The position numbers and the translations under genes were made by a program. From contig NZ_CP094975.1 in assembly GCF_023509015.1 (NCBI RefSeq), forward strand, positions 1,433,501 to 1,497,500: 64,000 nucleotides of DNA, given 5' to 3'. The stretch is from Pseudomonas abieticivorans (lineage in GTDB: Bacteria > Pseudomonadota > Gammaproteobacteria > Pseudomonadales > Pseudomonadaceae). The notes under the pieces were generated by a model that worked only from the letters and a program-made list of their open reading frames with translations, did not search any database and was not told the DNA's origin. Shown in pieces: positions 39,558 to 49,573 of the stretch (its first letter is position 1; each line of letters starts with the position of its first letter).

Positions 39558-41144
39558 ATGAACAGCCAAATTTGCAACGGCCGCTGGCCGGCCGCATTGC
39601 TCGCCAGTGCCCTGCTGCTGGCCAGCGCCAGCGCCCTGGCCAACGCGCCAGTGGCCGCCGGCAAACCGGAAACCGTGGCCAAGGGCCTGCAGCAAGCCAA
39701 GACCTACACCGTGACCACGGCACCCTCCGAGTCGCTGGAAATGGCCGCGCCCAAGCTGCCCGACCTCACCGGTTATACCGCGCAAGCGGTGCAGGCCAAG
39801 ATCGACCGTAGCCACCACGGCAAGGTCCAGGTCAAGCGCATGCTCCAGGAAGACGTGCTCAAGGAGTTCATCGGCGGCGACAACAAGATGGCCGAGTGGG
39901 TACAGCGCCAGCACGGCATCCCGCAGGCCATCTTCGTGGAAGACGGCTACGTCAACCTCAAGGACCTGACCAAGACCCTGCCCAAGCAGTACATCCGCGA
40001 AACCTCGCCGGGCGTGTTCCTGGCGCGGTTGCCCATCGTGGTCGGGCGCAAGGGCATCCTTGAAATAGACAAGCAGACCCAGGAGCTGCGCCTGTCCCAG
40101 GAAGGCGGTTCGTTCATCGTCAACGACGGCAAACTGTTTATCCGTGACACCAAGGTGACCGGCTGGCGCGAGGCCGACAATGGCCCCGCCACCTTCCGCA
40201 CGCCCAAGGAATTCCGCCCGTTCGTGCTGTCGTGGGGCGGCACCGAAACCTACATGGTCAACACCGTGATGGCGAGCATGGGCTACAACCAGAGCAAGTC
40301 GTACGGGGTGAGTATTTCCCAGTACACGCCGAACATGGCCAAGCAAATGAACCGCAGCGAGCCCACCGGCTGGATCATCGGCTCGACCTTCTCGGACATG
40401 TGGTACGGCTTTTACTGCTATGAAACCCGTGACTTCGTGGTCAAGAGCAACACCTACCACGACAACATCATCTACGGCATCGACCCCCATGACCGCTCCC
40501 ACGGGCTGATCATCGCCGACAACACCGTGTACGGGACCAAGAAGAAGCACGGCATCATCGTCTCCCGCGAGGTGAACGACAGCTTCATCATCAACAACCG
40601 CAGCTACGACAACCACCTTTCCGGCGTGGTGATCGACCGCAATAGCGTGGGCAACCTGGTGGCCTACAACGAGATCTACAAGAACCACACCGACGGCATC
40701 ACCCTCTACGAGAGTGGCGACAACCTGCTGTGGGGCAACAAGATATTGGGCAACAAACGCCACGGTATCCGCGTGCGCAACAGCACCAACATCCGCCTGT
40801 ACGAAAACCTCGCCATGGGCAACGGCCTGACCGGCGTGTACGGGCACATCAAAGACTTGAGCAACACCGACCGCGACATCGCCCTGGACCCGTTCGACGC
40901 CGAGGTGTCGCTGATCCTGGTAGGCGGTGAGCTGGCCGGCAATGGCTCCGGCCCTTTGGCGATCGACTCGCCACTGTCGGTGGAGCTGTACCGCGTGTCG
41001 ATGCTTGCGCCGACCAAATCCAGTGGCATCAGCTTTAACGGCATCCTGGGCGAACGCCAGGCCGAGATCATGGACCTGATGGTTCGCCAGAAAAAAGCCG
41101 TGCTGATCGACCCCGTCGAACGCCAGACCGACATGAAGGACTGA
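39558..41144 (+). CDS. algG: Mannuronan C5-epimerase AlgG
   Basis: This 528-residue periplasmic enzyme converts mannuronate residues to guluronate in the polymer. The signal peptide ends near ASALANA. The right-handed beta-helix holds repeats such as NDSFIINNRSYDNHLSGVVIDRNSVGNLVAYNEI, and the catalytic DPHDRSHG motif is present. The ATG at 39558 has GGGAG at good spacing; an in-frame ATG at 39531 overlapping the algE stop is the alternative. Confidence 0.96.
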   Translation: MNSQICNGRWPAALLASALLLASASALANAPVAAGKPETVAKGLQQAKTYTVTTAPSESLEMAAPKLPDLTGYTAQAVQAKIDRSHHGKVQVKRMLQEDVLKEFIGGDNKMAEWVQRQHGIPQAIFVEDGYVNLKDLTKTLPKQYIRETSPGVFLARLPIVVGRKGILEIDKQTQELRLSQEGGSFIVNDGKLFIRDTKVTGWREADNGPATFRTPKEFRPFVLSWGGTETYMVNTVMASMGYNQSKSYGVSISQYTPNMAKQMNRSEPTGWIIGSTFSDMWYGFYCYETRDFVVKSNTYHDNIIYGIDPHDRSHGLIIADNTVYGTKKKHGIIVSREVNDSFIINNRSYDNHLSGVVIDRNSVGNLVAYNEIYKNHTDGITLYESGDNLLWGNKILGNKRHGIRVRNSTNIRLYENLAMGNGLTGVYGHIKDLSNTDRDIALDPFDAEVSLILVGGELAGNGSGPLAIDSPLSVELYRVSMLAPTKSSGISFNGILGERQAEIMDLMVRQKKAVLIDPVERQTDMKD

Positions 41145-41155
41145 GGATAGAAACC

Positions 41156-42607
41156 ATGCACCCGACCTTGCTCAAACTACTCAGCCTGTCCGGCCTGACC
41201 GCCGCCATCCTTGCCGCCAGCGCTGGCGCCAAGGCTGATGAACTGCAGGCCCCGAAATTCACCGCAGCGCCCTGCTGCAGCCTGTGCCCGGCCGCCCACG
41301 ACGCCAAGAACTACGTGACCCGCTACCAACAGAACTTCACCACGCTGGTGCAGGCCCAAGGCGACTGGCTGTTCCGTACCCAGGAAGACTTGCGCACCGA
41401 GTTCGACACCACGCCGGAAGGCTACCGTCGCATGAAACAGCTGCACGACGCCTTCAAGAGCAAAGGCGTGGAGCTGGTGGTGGTGTACCAGCCGACCCGT
41501 GGCCTGGTCGACCGCAACAAACTGTTCCCCGCCGACCGCGACAAGTTCGACTACGACAAGGCGCTGAAAAACTACCAGGCCATGCTCGGCCGCTTCGCCG
41601 CCATGGGCTACCACGTGCCTGACCTGTCGCCGTTGACCAACGAGCAACAGGCCCATGATTTCTACTTCCGCGGCGACCAACACTGGACGCCGTATGGCGC
41701 CGAGCGCACGGCAAAAATCGTTGCACAGACGGTGAAAAAAGTCCCGGAGTTCGCCGACATTCCCAAGCGTGAATTCGAGACCCACCTGTCGGGCCGTATG
41801 GGCAAGACCGGAACATTGCACAACATGGCCGGTCAGTTGTGCGGCACCAGCTACGCGATCCAGTACATGGATCAGTTCACCACCGAGCCTAAGGGCGAAG
41901 CGGCCGACGGCGACCTGTTCGGCGACGCCGGCAACCCGGAGATCACCTTGGTAGGCACCAGCCACAGCGGCAAGAACTACAACTTCTCAGGCTTTTTGGA
42001 GCAGTACATCGGCGCCGACATTCTCAACGTGGCGTTCCCCGGCGGCGGCCTTGAAGGTTCGATGCTGCAGTACCTGGGCAGCGACGACTTCCAGAAACAC
42101 CCGCCGAAAATCCTCATCTGGGAATTCTCGCCGCTGTATCGCCTGGACCAAGAGACCATCTACCGCCAGATGATGTCGCTGCTGGACAACGGCTGCGAAG
42201 GCAAACCGGCTGAATTGCAAGCCAGCACCACCCTCAAACCGGGCAAGAACGAGCTGCTGGTCAACGGCCGCAACGGGATCAAAGACCTGCACAACGGCAC
42301 GCACCAGATCGACATCAAGTTTGCCGACCCTTCGGTGAAAACCCTGCAAGCCACCCTCTGGTACCTGAACGGGCGCCACGAGGACCTGAAAATCGAAAAA
42401 CCGGAAACATCCGATACAGACGGGCGTTTCGCTTTCGAATTGCGCAACGACGAGGACTGGGCTGCACAAAACTTGCTGGCCCTCGAAGTCCAAGGCCCTG
42501 AGGCCGGCGCCGCGCCACAGAAAGTCGAAGCCACGGTATGCAAACGCAACGTATTCCCCGGCGTGCAGCAATCCAAGACGCAACAGAACGCTCAAGCCGG
42601 GCTGTGA
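41156..42607 (+). CDS. algX: Alginate O-acetyltransferase AlgX
   Basis: This 483-residue periplasmic protein has a signal peptide and an SGNH-like acetyltransferase domain with [10 protein letters not shown] (Asp-His pair) and [10 protein letters not shown] (nucleophile Ser). A C-terminal carbohydrate-binding region follows. It acetylates mannuronate with AlgI/J/F. Confidence 0.96.
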   Translation: MHPTLLKLLSLSGLTAAILAASAGAKADELQAPKFTAAPCCSLCPAAHDAKNYVTRYQQNFTTLVQAQGDWLFRTQEDLRTEFDTTPEGYRRMKQLHDAFKSKGVELVVVYQPTRGLVDRNKLFPADRDKFDYDKALKNYQAMLGRFAAMGYHVPDLSPLTNEQQAHDFYFRGDQHWTPYGAERTAKIVAQTVKKVPEFADIPKREFETHLSGRMGKTGTLHNMAGQLCGTSYAIQYMDQFTTEPKGEAADGDLFGDAGNPEITLVGTSHSGKNYNFSGFLEQYIGADILNVAFPGGGLEGSMLQYLGSDDFQKHPPKILIWEFSPLYRLDQETIYRQMMSLLDNGCEGKPAELQASTTLKPGKNELLVNGRNGIKDLHNGTHQIDIKFADPSVKTLQATLWYLNGRHEDLKIEKPETSDTDGRFAFELRNDEDWAAQNLLALEVQGPEAGAAPQKVEATVCKRNVFPGVQQSKTQQNAQAGL

Positions 42608-42615
42608 GGTTACCT

Positions 42616-43737
42616 ATGCACACTTCCAAGACTGTTCGAAACCTGTTGGCCCCCACTCTGCTGGGCTTGGCGATCTTCGCCGGCAATGCCCAAGCCGCAG
42701 CCCCCCTGCACCCGCCCCAGGGTTATCTGGCGGCCGTCGACAAATTCAAGACGGGTGACGGCGGCGAAGGCTGCCCGGCCATGCCGCAGCCTTACACCCA
42801 AAGCCTGCAATTTCGCAGCAAGTACGAGGGCTCGGACAAGGCGCGCTCCACGTTCAACGCCGACTCCGACAAGGCCTTTCGCGACGCCACCGCCGACATC
42901 ACGTCGATGGAACGCGGCACCAGCAAACTGGTGATGCAGTACATGCGTGACGGGCGCCCCGAGCAGCTCGACTGCGCGCTGAACTGGCTGACCGCGTGGG
43001 CCCAGGCCGATGCGCTGATGTCCAAGGACTTCAACCACACCGGCAAGTCGATGCGCAAATGGGCGCTGGGCAGCATGTCCTCGGCCTACCTGCGTTTGAA
43101 GTTCTCCGATTCGCACCCCTTGGCCACGCACCAGCAACAGGCCCAGCAGATCGAGGCCTGGTTCAGCAAGGTGGCCGACCAGGTGGTCAGCGACTGGGAC
43201 AACCTGCCGATGGACAAGACCAACAACCACTCTTACTGGGCCGCCTGGTCGGTGATGTCGGCGTCCGTCGCCACCAACCGTCGTGACCTGTTCGACTGGT
43301 CGGTGAAGGAATTCAAGATCGGCGCCAACCAGATCGACGCCCAGGGCTTCTTGCCCAACGAACTCAAGCGTCGCCAGCGTGCCCTGGCCTACCACAACTA
43401 TGCCTTGCCGCCGCTGGCAATGATCGCAAGCTTCGCCCAGGCCAATGGCGTGGACCTGCGCCAGGAAAACAACTCAGCCCTCAAGCGCCTGGGTGACCGG
43501 GTGTTGGCCGGGGTCGACGACTCCGACCAGTTCCAACAGAAAAACGGCCAGAAGCAAGACATGACCGATCTTAAGGTGGACAGCAAGTTCGCCTGGCTGG
43601 AGCCGTGGTGCAGCCTCTACAGCTGTGGCCCGGACGTGTTGGCCCGCAAGTACAAGATGGAGCCGTTCAAGTCGTTCCGCCTGGGGGGTGACGTGACCAA
43701 GGTGTACGACCCGGCGCACGAGAAGAAAGGCTCGTAG
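42616..43737 (+). CDS. algL: Alginate lyase AlgL
   Basis: This 373-residue periplasmic lyase (PL5) has a signal peptide ending near GNAQAA and the catalytic [10 protein letters not shown] motif. It cleaves alginate by beta-elimination, clearing polymer trapped in the periplasm. Its TAG stop (43735-43737) lies inside a REP-like element. Confidence 0.97.
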   Translation: MHTSKTVRNLLAPTLLGLAIFAGNAQAAAPLHPPQGYLAAVDKFKTGDGGEGCPAMPQPYTQSLQFRSKYEGSDKARSTFNADSDKAFRDATADITSMERGTSKLVMQYMRDGRPEQLDCALNWLTAWAQADALMSKDFNHTGKSMRKWALGSMSSAYLRLKFSDSHPLATHQQQAQQIEAWFSKVADQVVSDWDNLPMDKTNNHSYWAAWSVMSASVATNRRDLFDWSVKEFKIGANQIDAQGFLPNELKRRQRALAYHNYALPPLAMIASFAQANGVDLRQENNSALKRLGDRVLAGVDDSDQFQQKNGQKQDMTDLKVDSKFAWLEPWCSLYSCGPDVLARKYKMEPFKSFRLGGDVTKVYDPAHEKKGS

Positions 43738-43811
43738 GAGCGGATTTATCCGCGAACGGGTATACGACGCGATTCGCGCGTTGAGTGCTCCGCGGATTAA
43801 CCCGCTCCTAC
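43734..43811. repeat. REP-like inverted pair inside the alginate operon
   Basis: A forward copy starts at 43734 and includes the algL stop codon (TAG of GTAGGAG). An inverted copy ends at 43811. Just after it, C7 and G7 runs (43828-43834, 43844-43850, and 43854-43860) can form another hairpin before algI. Confidence 0.8.
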
Positions 43812-43899
43812 AGGTAGAGGTTGTTTGCCCCCCCGGTTTGCATGGGGGGGTTTGGGGGGGCTGCGGCCCTTGTCTGTGGGTTTACAAGGAGAGATCGGG

Positions 43900-45450
43900 A
43901 TGGTTTTCTCATCCAATGTGTTTCTGTTCCTGTTCTTGCCGGTCTTTCTCGGCTTGTACTACTTGAGCGGAACTCGCTATCGCAATCTGCTGCTGCTGAT
44001 TGCCAGTTATGTGTTCTACGCCTGGTGGCGGGTGGACTTCCTCGCGCTGTTTGCAGGCGTCACCCTGTGGAACTACTGGATCGGCCTGCGCGTCGGTGCG
44101 GCAGGCGTGCGCACCAAGCCTGCGCAACGCTGGCTGCTGCTGGGCGTGGCGGTAGACCTGGGTATCCTGGGCTACTTCAAATACGCCAACTTCGGCGTCG
44201 ACAGCATCAACCAGATCATGCTGTCGTTCGGCATGCAGCCGTTCATCCTGACCCACGTGCTGCTGCCCATCGGCATCTCGTTCTACATCTTTGAATCGAT
44301 CAGCTACATCATCGACGTATACCGCGGCGACACCCCGGCCACGCGTAACCTGATCGACTTCGCAGCCTTCGTGGCGATCTTCCCGCACCTGATCGCCGGC
44401 CCCGTGTTGCGCTTTGCCGACCTGGTGGACCAGTTCAATAACCGCACCCACACCCTGGACAAGTTCAGCGAGGGTGCCACGCGGTTCATGCAGGGTTTCA
44501 TCAAGAAGGTGTTCATCGCCGACACCCTGGCGACCGTGTCCGACCATTGCTTTGCCCTGGCCAACCCCACCACCGGTGACGCCTGGCTGGGTGCGCTGGC
44601 CTACACCGCGCAGCTGTACTTCGACTTCTCCGGCTACAGCGACATGGCCATCGGCCTGGGCTTGATGATGGGTTTCCGCTTCATGGAAAACTTCAAGCAG
44701 CCCTACATCAGCCAATCGATCACCGAGTTCTGGCGCCGCTGGCACATCAGCCTGTCGACCTGGCTGCGCGACTACCTGTACATCACCTTGGGCGGCAACC
44801 GCAAAGGCACCCTGGCTACCTACCGCAACCTGTTCCTGACCATGCTGCTGGGTGGCCTGTGGCACGGCGCCAATTTCACCTACATCATCTGGGGTGCGTG
44901 GCATGGCATGTGGCTGGCCATCGAACGCCTGCTGGGCATCAACACCACGCCACGTGCGCTGAACCCGATCCGCTGGGTGCTGACCTTCTTGCTGGTGATC
45001 ATGGGCTGGGTGATCTTCCGCGCCGAGAACCTGCACGTGGCCTACCGCATGTACGGCGCCATGTTCAGCTTCGGCGACTGGCAGTTGTCGGAACTCAACC
45101 GCGCCAGCCTCACAGGCCTGCAAGTCGCCACCCTGATCGTGGCGTACATCACCCTGGCGTTCTTCGGCCTGCGTGACCTGTACACCAACCAGCCCAAGCC
45201 CAAGGCCCGGGCCGAAGTGGCCGAGGCCAACGGCCCGGCCACCGCGCAACCCGGCCTGTACCGCGCAACCCCGGGTGATGAACCCAACGTACTGGCCGCC
45301 CATGCCCACGGGCATCAGGTGCAAGCGTCGTACTGGACGGTGGATTGGTCACGCTACCTGATGCGTGCCCTGGTGCTGCTGCTGTTCGTGGCTTCGATCC
45401 TGAAGCTGTCGGCGCAGAGCTTCTCGCCCTTCCTCTACTTCCAGTTCTGA
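43900..45450 (+). CDS. algI: Alginate O-acetylation membrane protein AlgI (MBOAT)
   Basis: This 516-residue inner-membrane MBOAT acyltransferase has many helices and the active-site His in GGLWHGANFTYIIWGAWHG. The start at 43900 (MVFSSNVFLFLFLPVF) follows AAGGAG; longer frames upstream run through the repeat region and were rejected. It feeds acetyl groups to the periplasmic AlgJ/X. Confidence 0.96.
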   Translation: MVFSSNVFLFLFLPVFLGLYYLSGTRYRNLLLLIASYVFYAWWRVDFLALFAGVTLWNYWIGLRVGAAGVRTKPAQRWLLLGVAVDLGILGYFKYANFGVDSINQIMLSFGMQPFILTHVLLPIGISFYIFESISYIIDVYRGDTPATRNLIDFAAFVAIFPHLIAGPVLRFADLVDQFNNRTHTLDKFSEGATRFMQGFIKKVFIADTLATVSDHCFALANPTTGDAWLGALAYTAQLYFDFSGYSDMAIGLGLMMGFRFMENFKQPYISQSITEFWRRWHISLSTWLRDYLYITLGGNRKGTLATYRNLFLTMLLGGLWHGANFTYIIWGAWHGMWLAIERLLGINTTPRALNPIRWVLTFLLVIMGWVIFRAENLHVAYRMYGAMFSFGDWQLSELNRASLTGLQVATLIVAYITLAFFGLRDLYTNQPKPKARAEVAEANGPATAQPGLYRATPGDEPNVLAAHAHGHQVQASYWTVDWSRYLMRALVLLLFVASILKLSAQSFSPFLYFQF

Positions 45451-45461
45451 GCGAGACGACC

Positions 45462-46610
45462 ATGACCCGATCATTACGCGTTCTCTACATTCTGCTGTTC
45501 CTGGCCGTGCTGCTGGGCATGGGCATCTGGTCGCTGTGGAGCTTCGCCAGCTTCAACCGCACCGAGCAGATGACCGTGCTCAACGGCAAGTTCACCAAGG
45601 CGGTGGAAACCCACTACGACGATCAATTCCCGATCAAGCGCCTGGGCACCAACCTCTGGGCAGCACTGGACTACAAAGTGTTCAAGGAAGGCCGCCCCGG
45701 CGTGGTGCTGGGCCGTGACCAGTGGCTGTACAGCGACGAGGAGTTCAACCCGGTCGCCAACAGCCAGCAGATCGAAGCCGATAACTTTGCCCTGATCAAA
45801 GGCGTGCAAAACACCCTCAAGCAGCACGGCGTGCAACTGGTATTGGCGATCGTGCCGGCCAAGGCGCGGCTGTACCCGGAGCACATCGGTGACGTGGCCC
45901 CCGCCGAGTTGCACGAAGACCTGTACCAGCAGTTCCATGCCCAAGCGCAACAAGCCGGCATCTTTGCCCCCGACCTGCTGGGCCCGCTGCAACAGGCCAA
46001 GCCCAATGGCCAAGTGTTCCTGCGCACCGACACCCACTGGACGCCTATGGGCGCCGAGATCGTCGCGCAGAACCTGGGCCAGGCAATTGCCAGCAAGACC
46101 CCACTCAGCGGCGAGCCACAAAGCTTCGTCACCGAAAGCGACGCGAGCAAGCCGTACAAGGGCGACCTGACCAACTTCCTGCCCCTGGACCCGCTGTTCA
46201 GCAACCTGCTGCCCAAGCCGGATGAACTGGCCCAGCGCACCACCAAGGCTGCGCAAGACAAAGCCGCCGGCGGTGACTCGCTGTTCGGCGACAGCGAAAT
46301 CCCGGTGGCCCTGGTGGGCACCAGCTACAGCGCCAACCCGCACTGGAACTTCCTGGGCGCCCTGCAGCAAGCCCTGCACAGCGACGTGGTGAATTACGCC
46401 GAAGACGGCCACGGCCCGATTCTGCCGATGCTCAAGTACCTGCAAACCGACGCCTTCAAGAACAGCGCGCCCCAAGTGCTGGTCTGGGAGTTCCCGGAAC
46501 GTTATCTGCCGATGAAAAACGACCTGAGCGACTTTGATCCCAATTGGATCGCGCAACTGAAAAGCACCAGCGACACGACGCAAAACCTGGCTGTGGGCCA
46601 ATCCAACTGA
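45462..46610 (+). CDS. algJ: Alginate O-acetyltransferase AlgJ
   Basis: This 382-residue protein has one N-terminal membrane helix (about 8-28) and a periplasmic SGNH-like domain related to AlgX: RTDTHWTPMGAEI and GTSYSANPHWNF. The start at 45462 follows GAGCGAGACGACC. Confidence 0.96.
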   Translation: MTRSLRVLYILLFLAVLLGMGIWSLWSFASFNRTEQMTVLNGKFTKAVETHYDDQFPIKRLGTNLWAALDYKVFKEGRPGVVLGRDQWLYSDEEFNPVANSQQIEADNFALIKGVQNTLKQHGVQLVLAIVPAKARLYPEHIGDVAPAELHEDLYQQFHAQAQQAGIFAPDLLGPLQQAKPNGQVFLRTDTHWTPMGAEIVAQNLGQAIASKTPLSGEPQSFVTESDASKPYKGDLTNFLPLDPLFSNLLPKPDELAQRTTKAAQDKAAGGDSLFGDSEIPVALVGTSYSANPHWNFLGALQQALHSDVVNYAEDGHGPILPMLKYLQTDAFKNSAPQVLVWEFPERYLPMKNDLSDFDPNWIAQLKSTSDTTQNLAVGQSN

Positions 46611-46657
46611 GCGGCCCGATGGACGCTCGATACTCAAGAAAGATAGAGGAACAGCAC

Positions 46658-47320
46658 ATGACTATGAACACTCAACGCCGTACCGCCAAAACCCGCCTGG
46701 CTTGTGCACTGCTTGCAGCAGCCGGCCTGATGTCGGCCCAGGCCTTCGCCGGTGGCGACGCCGCTCTGTATGGCCCTACCGCACCCAAAGGCTCGGCCTT
46801 CGTGCGTGTGTACAACGCCAGCAACCAGGAAGTCAGCGCCAGCGTGGGCAACACCAGCCTCAACGAAATCGCGCCGCTGGCCAGCAGCGACTTCAGCTTC
46901 ATGCCCCAGGGCGACTACAGCGCCAAGGTCGGCAGCCAGGCCCTGCCGGTCAAGCTTGCCGGTGACCACTATTACACCGTGGTCAACAACACCAGCGGCG
47001 CGCCACAACTGGTCGAAGAGCCGCCGTTCAAGAACAAGCAGAAGTCCCTGGTACGCGTGCAGAACCTCAGCGACAAGGCCCTGACCCTGAAGACCGCCGA
47101 CGGCAAGACCGACGTGGTCAAGGACGTGGCGGCCAAAGGCCGTGGCGAGCGCGAGATCAACCCGGTGAAAGTCAGCCTGGCGCTATACGAAGGCGACAAG
47201 AAGGTCAGCGACCTCAAGCCCGTGGCCCTGGAACGCGGTGAAGCCGCCGTGCTGTACGTCACCGGCAATGGCAGCAACCTGTCGCCGGTCTGGGTGAAAC
47301 GCCCGGTCGCCACGCGCTAA
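46658..47320 (+). CDS. algF: Alginate O-acetylation protein AlgF
   Basis: This 220-residue periplasmic protein has a signal peptide ending at AQAFA and mature start GGDAALYGP. Two beta-rich domains are likely (FVRVYNASNQEVSASVGN; SLVRVQNLSDKALTLKTADG). It is needed for acetylation and probably passes acetyl groups. It follows AGAGGAA. Confidence 0.96.
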   Translation: MTMNTQRRTAKTRLACALLAAAGLMSAQAFAGGDAALYGPTAPKGSAFVRVYNASNQEVSASVGNTSLNEIAPLASSDFSFMPQGDYSAKVGSQALPVKLAGDHYYTVVNNTSGAPQLVEEPPFKNKQKSLVRVQNLSDKALTLKTADGKTDVVKDVAAKGRGEREINPVKVSLALYEGDKKVSDLKPVALERGEAAVLYVTGNGSNLSPVWVKRPVATR

Positions 47321-47332
47321 CGCATTGAGTGA

Positions 47333-47354
47333 GCCCCCCGCGGGTGCGGGGGGC
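47333..47354 (+). repeat. GC-rich hairpin between algF and algA
   Basis: GCCCCCCGC-GGGT-GCGGGGGGC forms a 9-bp perfect stem 13 bases after the algF stop, with no U-run. It may attenuate or stabilise the transcript before algA. Confidence 0.7.
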
Positions 47355-47422
47355 CCACATGGAACAAAAACAAGACAGAAACGGCAACAACAGTCATCCC
47401 ATTCGTTTATTGGAGAAACAAC

Positions 47423-48874
47423 ATGATTCCGGTGATCTTGTCAGGTGGTAGTGGCTCACGTCTTTGGCCGCTTTCGCGCAAACAATTCCCTAAACAGTTC
47501 CTGGCCCTGACCGGCGAACACACCCTGTTCCAGCAAACCCTGGAGCGCCTGGTGTTCGAAGGCATGGACCAGCCCATCGTGGTCTGCAACAAAGACCACC
47601 GCTTCATCGTCAACGAACAGTTGAGCCAACTGAAGCTGCAAACCCAGGGCATCCTGATGGAACCGTTCGGGCGCAACACCGCGCCGGCGGTGGCCCTGAC
47701 CGCCATGAAGCTGGTCAACGAAGGCCGCGACGAGCTGATGCTGGTGCTGCCGGCCGACCACGTGATCGACGACCAGAAAGCCCTGCAACGCGCCCTGGCC
47801 CTGGCCACCGTGGCCGCCGAGCGTGGCGAAATGGTGTTGTTCGGCGTGCCGGCCACCAAGCCTGAAACCGGCTACGGCTACATCAAGTCCACCGCCGATG
47901 CGCTGCTGCCGGAAGGCGTGAGCCGGGTGTCGCAGTTCGTCGAAAAACCCGACGAAAAACGCGCCACCGAATACGTCCAGGCCGGCGGCTATTTCTGGAA
48001 CAGCGGCATGTTCCTGTTCCGCGCCAGCCGCTTCCTGGAAGAACTGAAAAAGCACGACCCGGACATCTACGATACTTGCCTGCTGACCCTTGAGCGCAGC
48101 AACCACGAAGATGAGAACATCGAAATCGATGAAGCCACCTTCGCCTGCTGCCCGGACAACTCCATCGACTACGCGGTGATGGAAAAAACCCAGCGTGCCT
48201 GCGTGGTGCCGCTGACGGCCGGCTGGAGTGACGTGGGTTGCTGGTCGTCGCTGTGGGACGTGCACGAGAAAGACACCCACGGCAACGTCACCAAGGGCGA
48301 CGTGGTGCTGCAAGACAGCCGCAACTGCATGATCCACGGCAACGGCAAACTGGTGTCGGTGATCGGCCTGGACAACATCGTGGTGGTGGAAACCAAAGAC
48401 GCCATGATGATTGCCCACAAGGACAAGGTCCAAGGCGTCAAGCAGATGGTCAACACCCTCAACGAACAGGGCCGCAGCGAAACCCAGAACCACTGCGAAG
48501 TGTATCGCCCGTGGGGCTCGTACGACTCGGTGGACATGGGTGGGCGCTTCCAGGTCAAGCACATCTCGGTCAAGCCGGGCGCCTGCCTGAGCCTGCAAAT
48601 GCACCACCACCGCGCCGAACACTGGATCGTGGTGTCGGGCACCGCCGAAGTGACCTGCGACGAAAATGTGTTCCTGCTGTGCGAGAACCAGTCCACCTAC
48701 ATCCCGATTGCCTCGGTACACCGCCTGCGCAACCCAGGCAAGATCCCGCTGGAAATCATCGAAGTACAGTCGGGCAGCTACCTGGGTGAAGATGACATCG
48801 AACGCTTCGAAGACATCTACGGGCGCAGCACCCCGATCGGGCGCGGCGTGTCGGTGAAAACCATCGCGCAGTAA
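47423..48874 (+). CDS. algA: Bifunctional phosphomannose isomerase/GDP-mannose pyrophosphorylase AlgA
   Basis: This 483-residue enzyme makes mannose-6-phosphate and then GDP-mannose. The N-terminal nucleotidyltransferase has GGSGSRLWPLSRKQFPKQF and FVEKPD; the C-terminal cupin isomerase has QMHHHRAEHWIVVSG. Last gene of the operon, 102 bases after algF. Confidence 0.98.
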   Translation: MIPVILSGGSGSRLWPLSRKQFPKQFLALTGEHTLFQQTLERLVFEGMDQPIVVCNKDHRFIVNEQLSQLKLQTQGILMEPFGRNTAPAVALTAMKLVNEGRDELMLVLPADHVIDDQKALQRALALATVAAERGEMVLFGVPATKPETGYGYIKSTADALLPEGVSRVSQFVEKPDEKRATEYVQAGGYFWNSGMFLFRASRFLEELKKHDPDIYDTCLLTLERSNHEDENIEIDEATFACCPDNSIDYAVMEKTQRACVVPLTAGWSDVGCWSSLWDVHEKDTHGNVTKGDVVLQDSRNCMIHGNGKLVSVIGLDNIVVVETKDAMMIAHKDKVQGVKQMVNTLNEQGRSETQNHCEVYRPWGSYDSVDMGGRFQVKHISVKPGACLSLQMHHHRAEHWIVVSGTAEVTCDENVFLLCENQSTYIPIASVHRLRNPGKIPLEIIEVQSGSYLGEDDIERFEDIYGRSTPIGRGVSVKTIAQ

Positions 48875-48886
48875 CCGGCCTCGATA

Positions 48887-48949
48887 AAAGCCCCTGCCCC
48901 ACCCGCTGCGTCCCCTATCCGCAGCCGGTGAGGCAGGGGCTTTTTTTTT
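48887..48949 (+). terminator. Terminator of the alginate operon
   Basis: AAAGCCCCTGCC pairs with GGCAGGGGCTTT, enclosing a smaller hairpin (GCTGCG/CGCAGC), and ends in T9. Confidence 0.9.
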
Positions 48950-48965
48950 ACGTTGAGCGGCGCTC

Positions 48966-49008
48966 TTTTCGCGGATAAATCCGTGTAGCAGCGGCTGAAT
49001 CCGCGAAG
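48966..49008. repeat. Partly degraded REP-like pair
   Basis: An inverted copy (TTCGCGGATAAATCCG) and a forward, changed copy (GCGGCTGAATCCGCGAAG) lie close together after the alginate terminator. Confidence 0.6.
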
Positions 49009-49089
49009 GCCGCACCGCAAAATACCTGTCGTATCGCCAATGACAGCGCTCCTGTTAGGATAAAAGCACCAAGCTTCAGAGACACGCGC

Positions 49090-49554
49090 ATGTTCATTGG
49101 CATCTTCCTGATCATCACCTGGCTGGTTTTGCTGGTCCGCTACCCGGCCAAGGCCTTCCCCATTTCCCTGGCCACGCTGTTCGGCCTGAGCCTGGTGGGC
49201 CTGTGGGTGGTGTGGCTGGATAATCGCGAAGCCAATCAACTGGCCCGGCTGGAGTTGCGCCTGAACTATGCGCCCGAGCAGTGCCCGGCCGATCGGCCAT
49301 TGCGGGTCAGCCTGAACAATGGCAACAAGGTCCCTTTGGTGGAGCTGCAATGGCGCGTGGCCGCCTATGCGCCGGGCGACACCGCAAACCTTGCGCAGAA
49401 TCTATACTCCGCTCCGCGTTACCGCGGCCCCGGCGAGTTGCAGGCCGGCGCACAGTGGCAAGACTGCTTGCCGATGCCACCGCTGCGCTCGGGCTACCGG
49501 CCACAAACCCTGGAGTTTCGTGCCGAGCACCTGCAGGGCAGCTTTTCCAACTGA
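49090..49554 (+). CDS. Small inner-membrane protein, unknown function
   Basis: This 154-residue protein has two N-terminal membrane helices (about 3-17 and 23-46) and a soluble domain with three spaced Cys/Trp positions (APEQCPADRPLRVSLNNGN, VELQWRVAAYAPG, QWQDCLP). It resembles conserved Pseudomonas hypothetical proteins next to SDR genes. It is 19 bases before the SDR gene, so they may be cotranscribed. Confidence 0.75.
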   Translation: MFIGIFLIITWLVLLVRYPAKAFPISLATLFGLSLVGLWVVWLDNREANQLARLELRLNYAPEQCPADRPLRVSLNNGNKVPLVELQWRVAAYAPGDTANLAQNLYSAPRYRGPGELQAGAQWQDCLPMPPLRSGYRPQTLEFRAEHLQGSFSN

Positions 49555-49573
49555 TACCTGACAAGGATGGCCC

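Noticed and set aside
43825..43899. Longer AlgI start in the upstream frame
   Set aside because: The extra residues translate the G/C-run region and a strong AAGGAG precedes the ATG at 43900.
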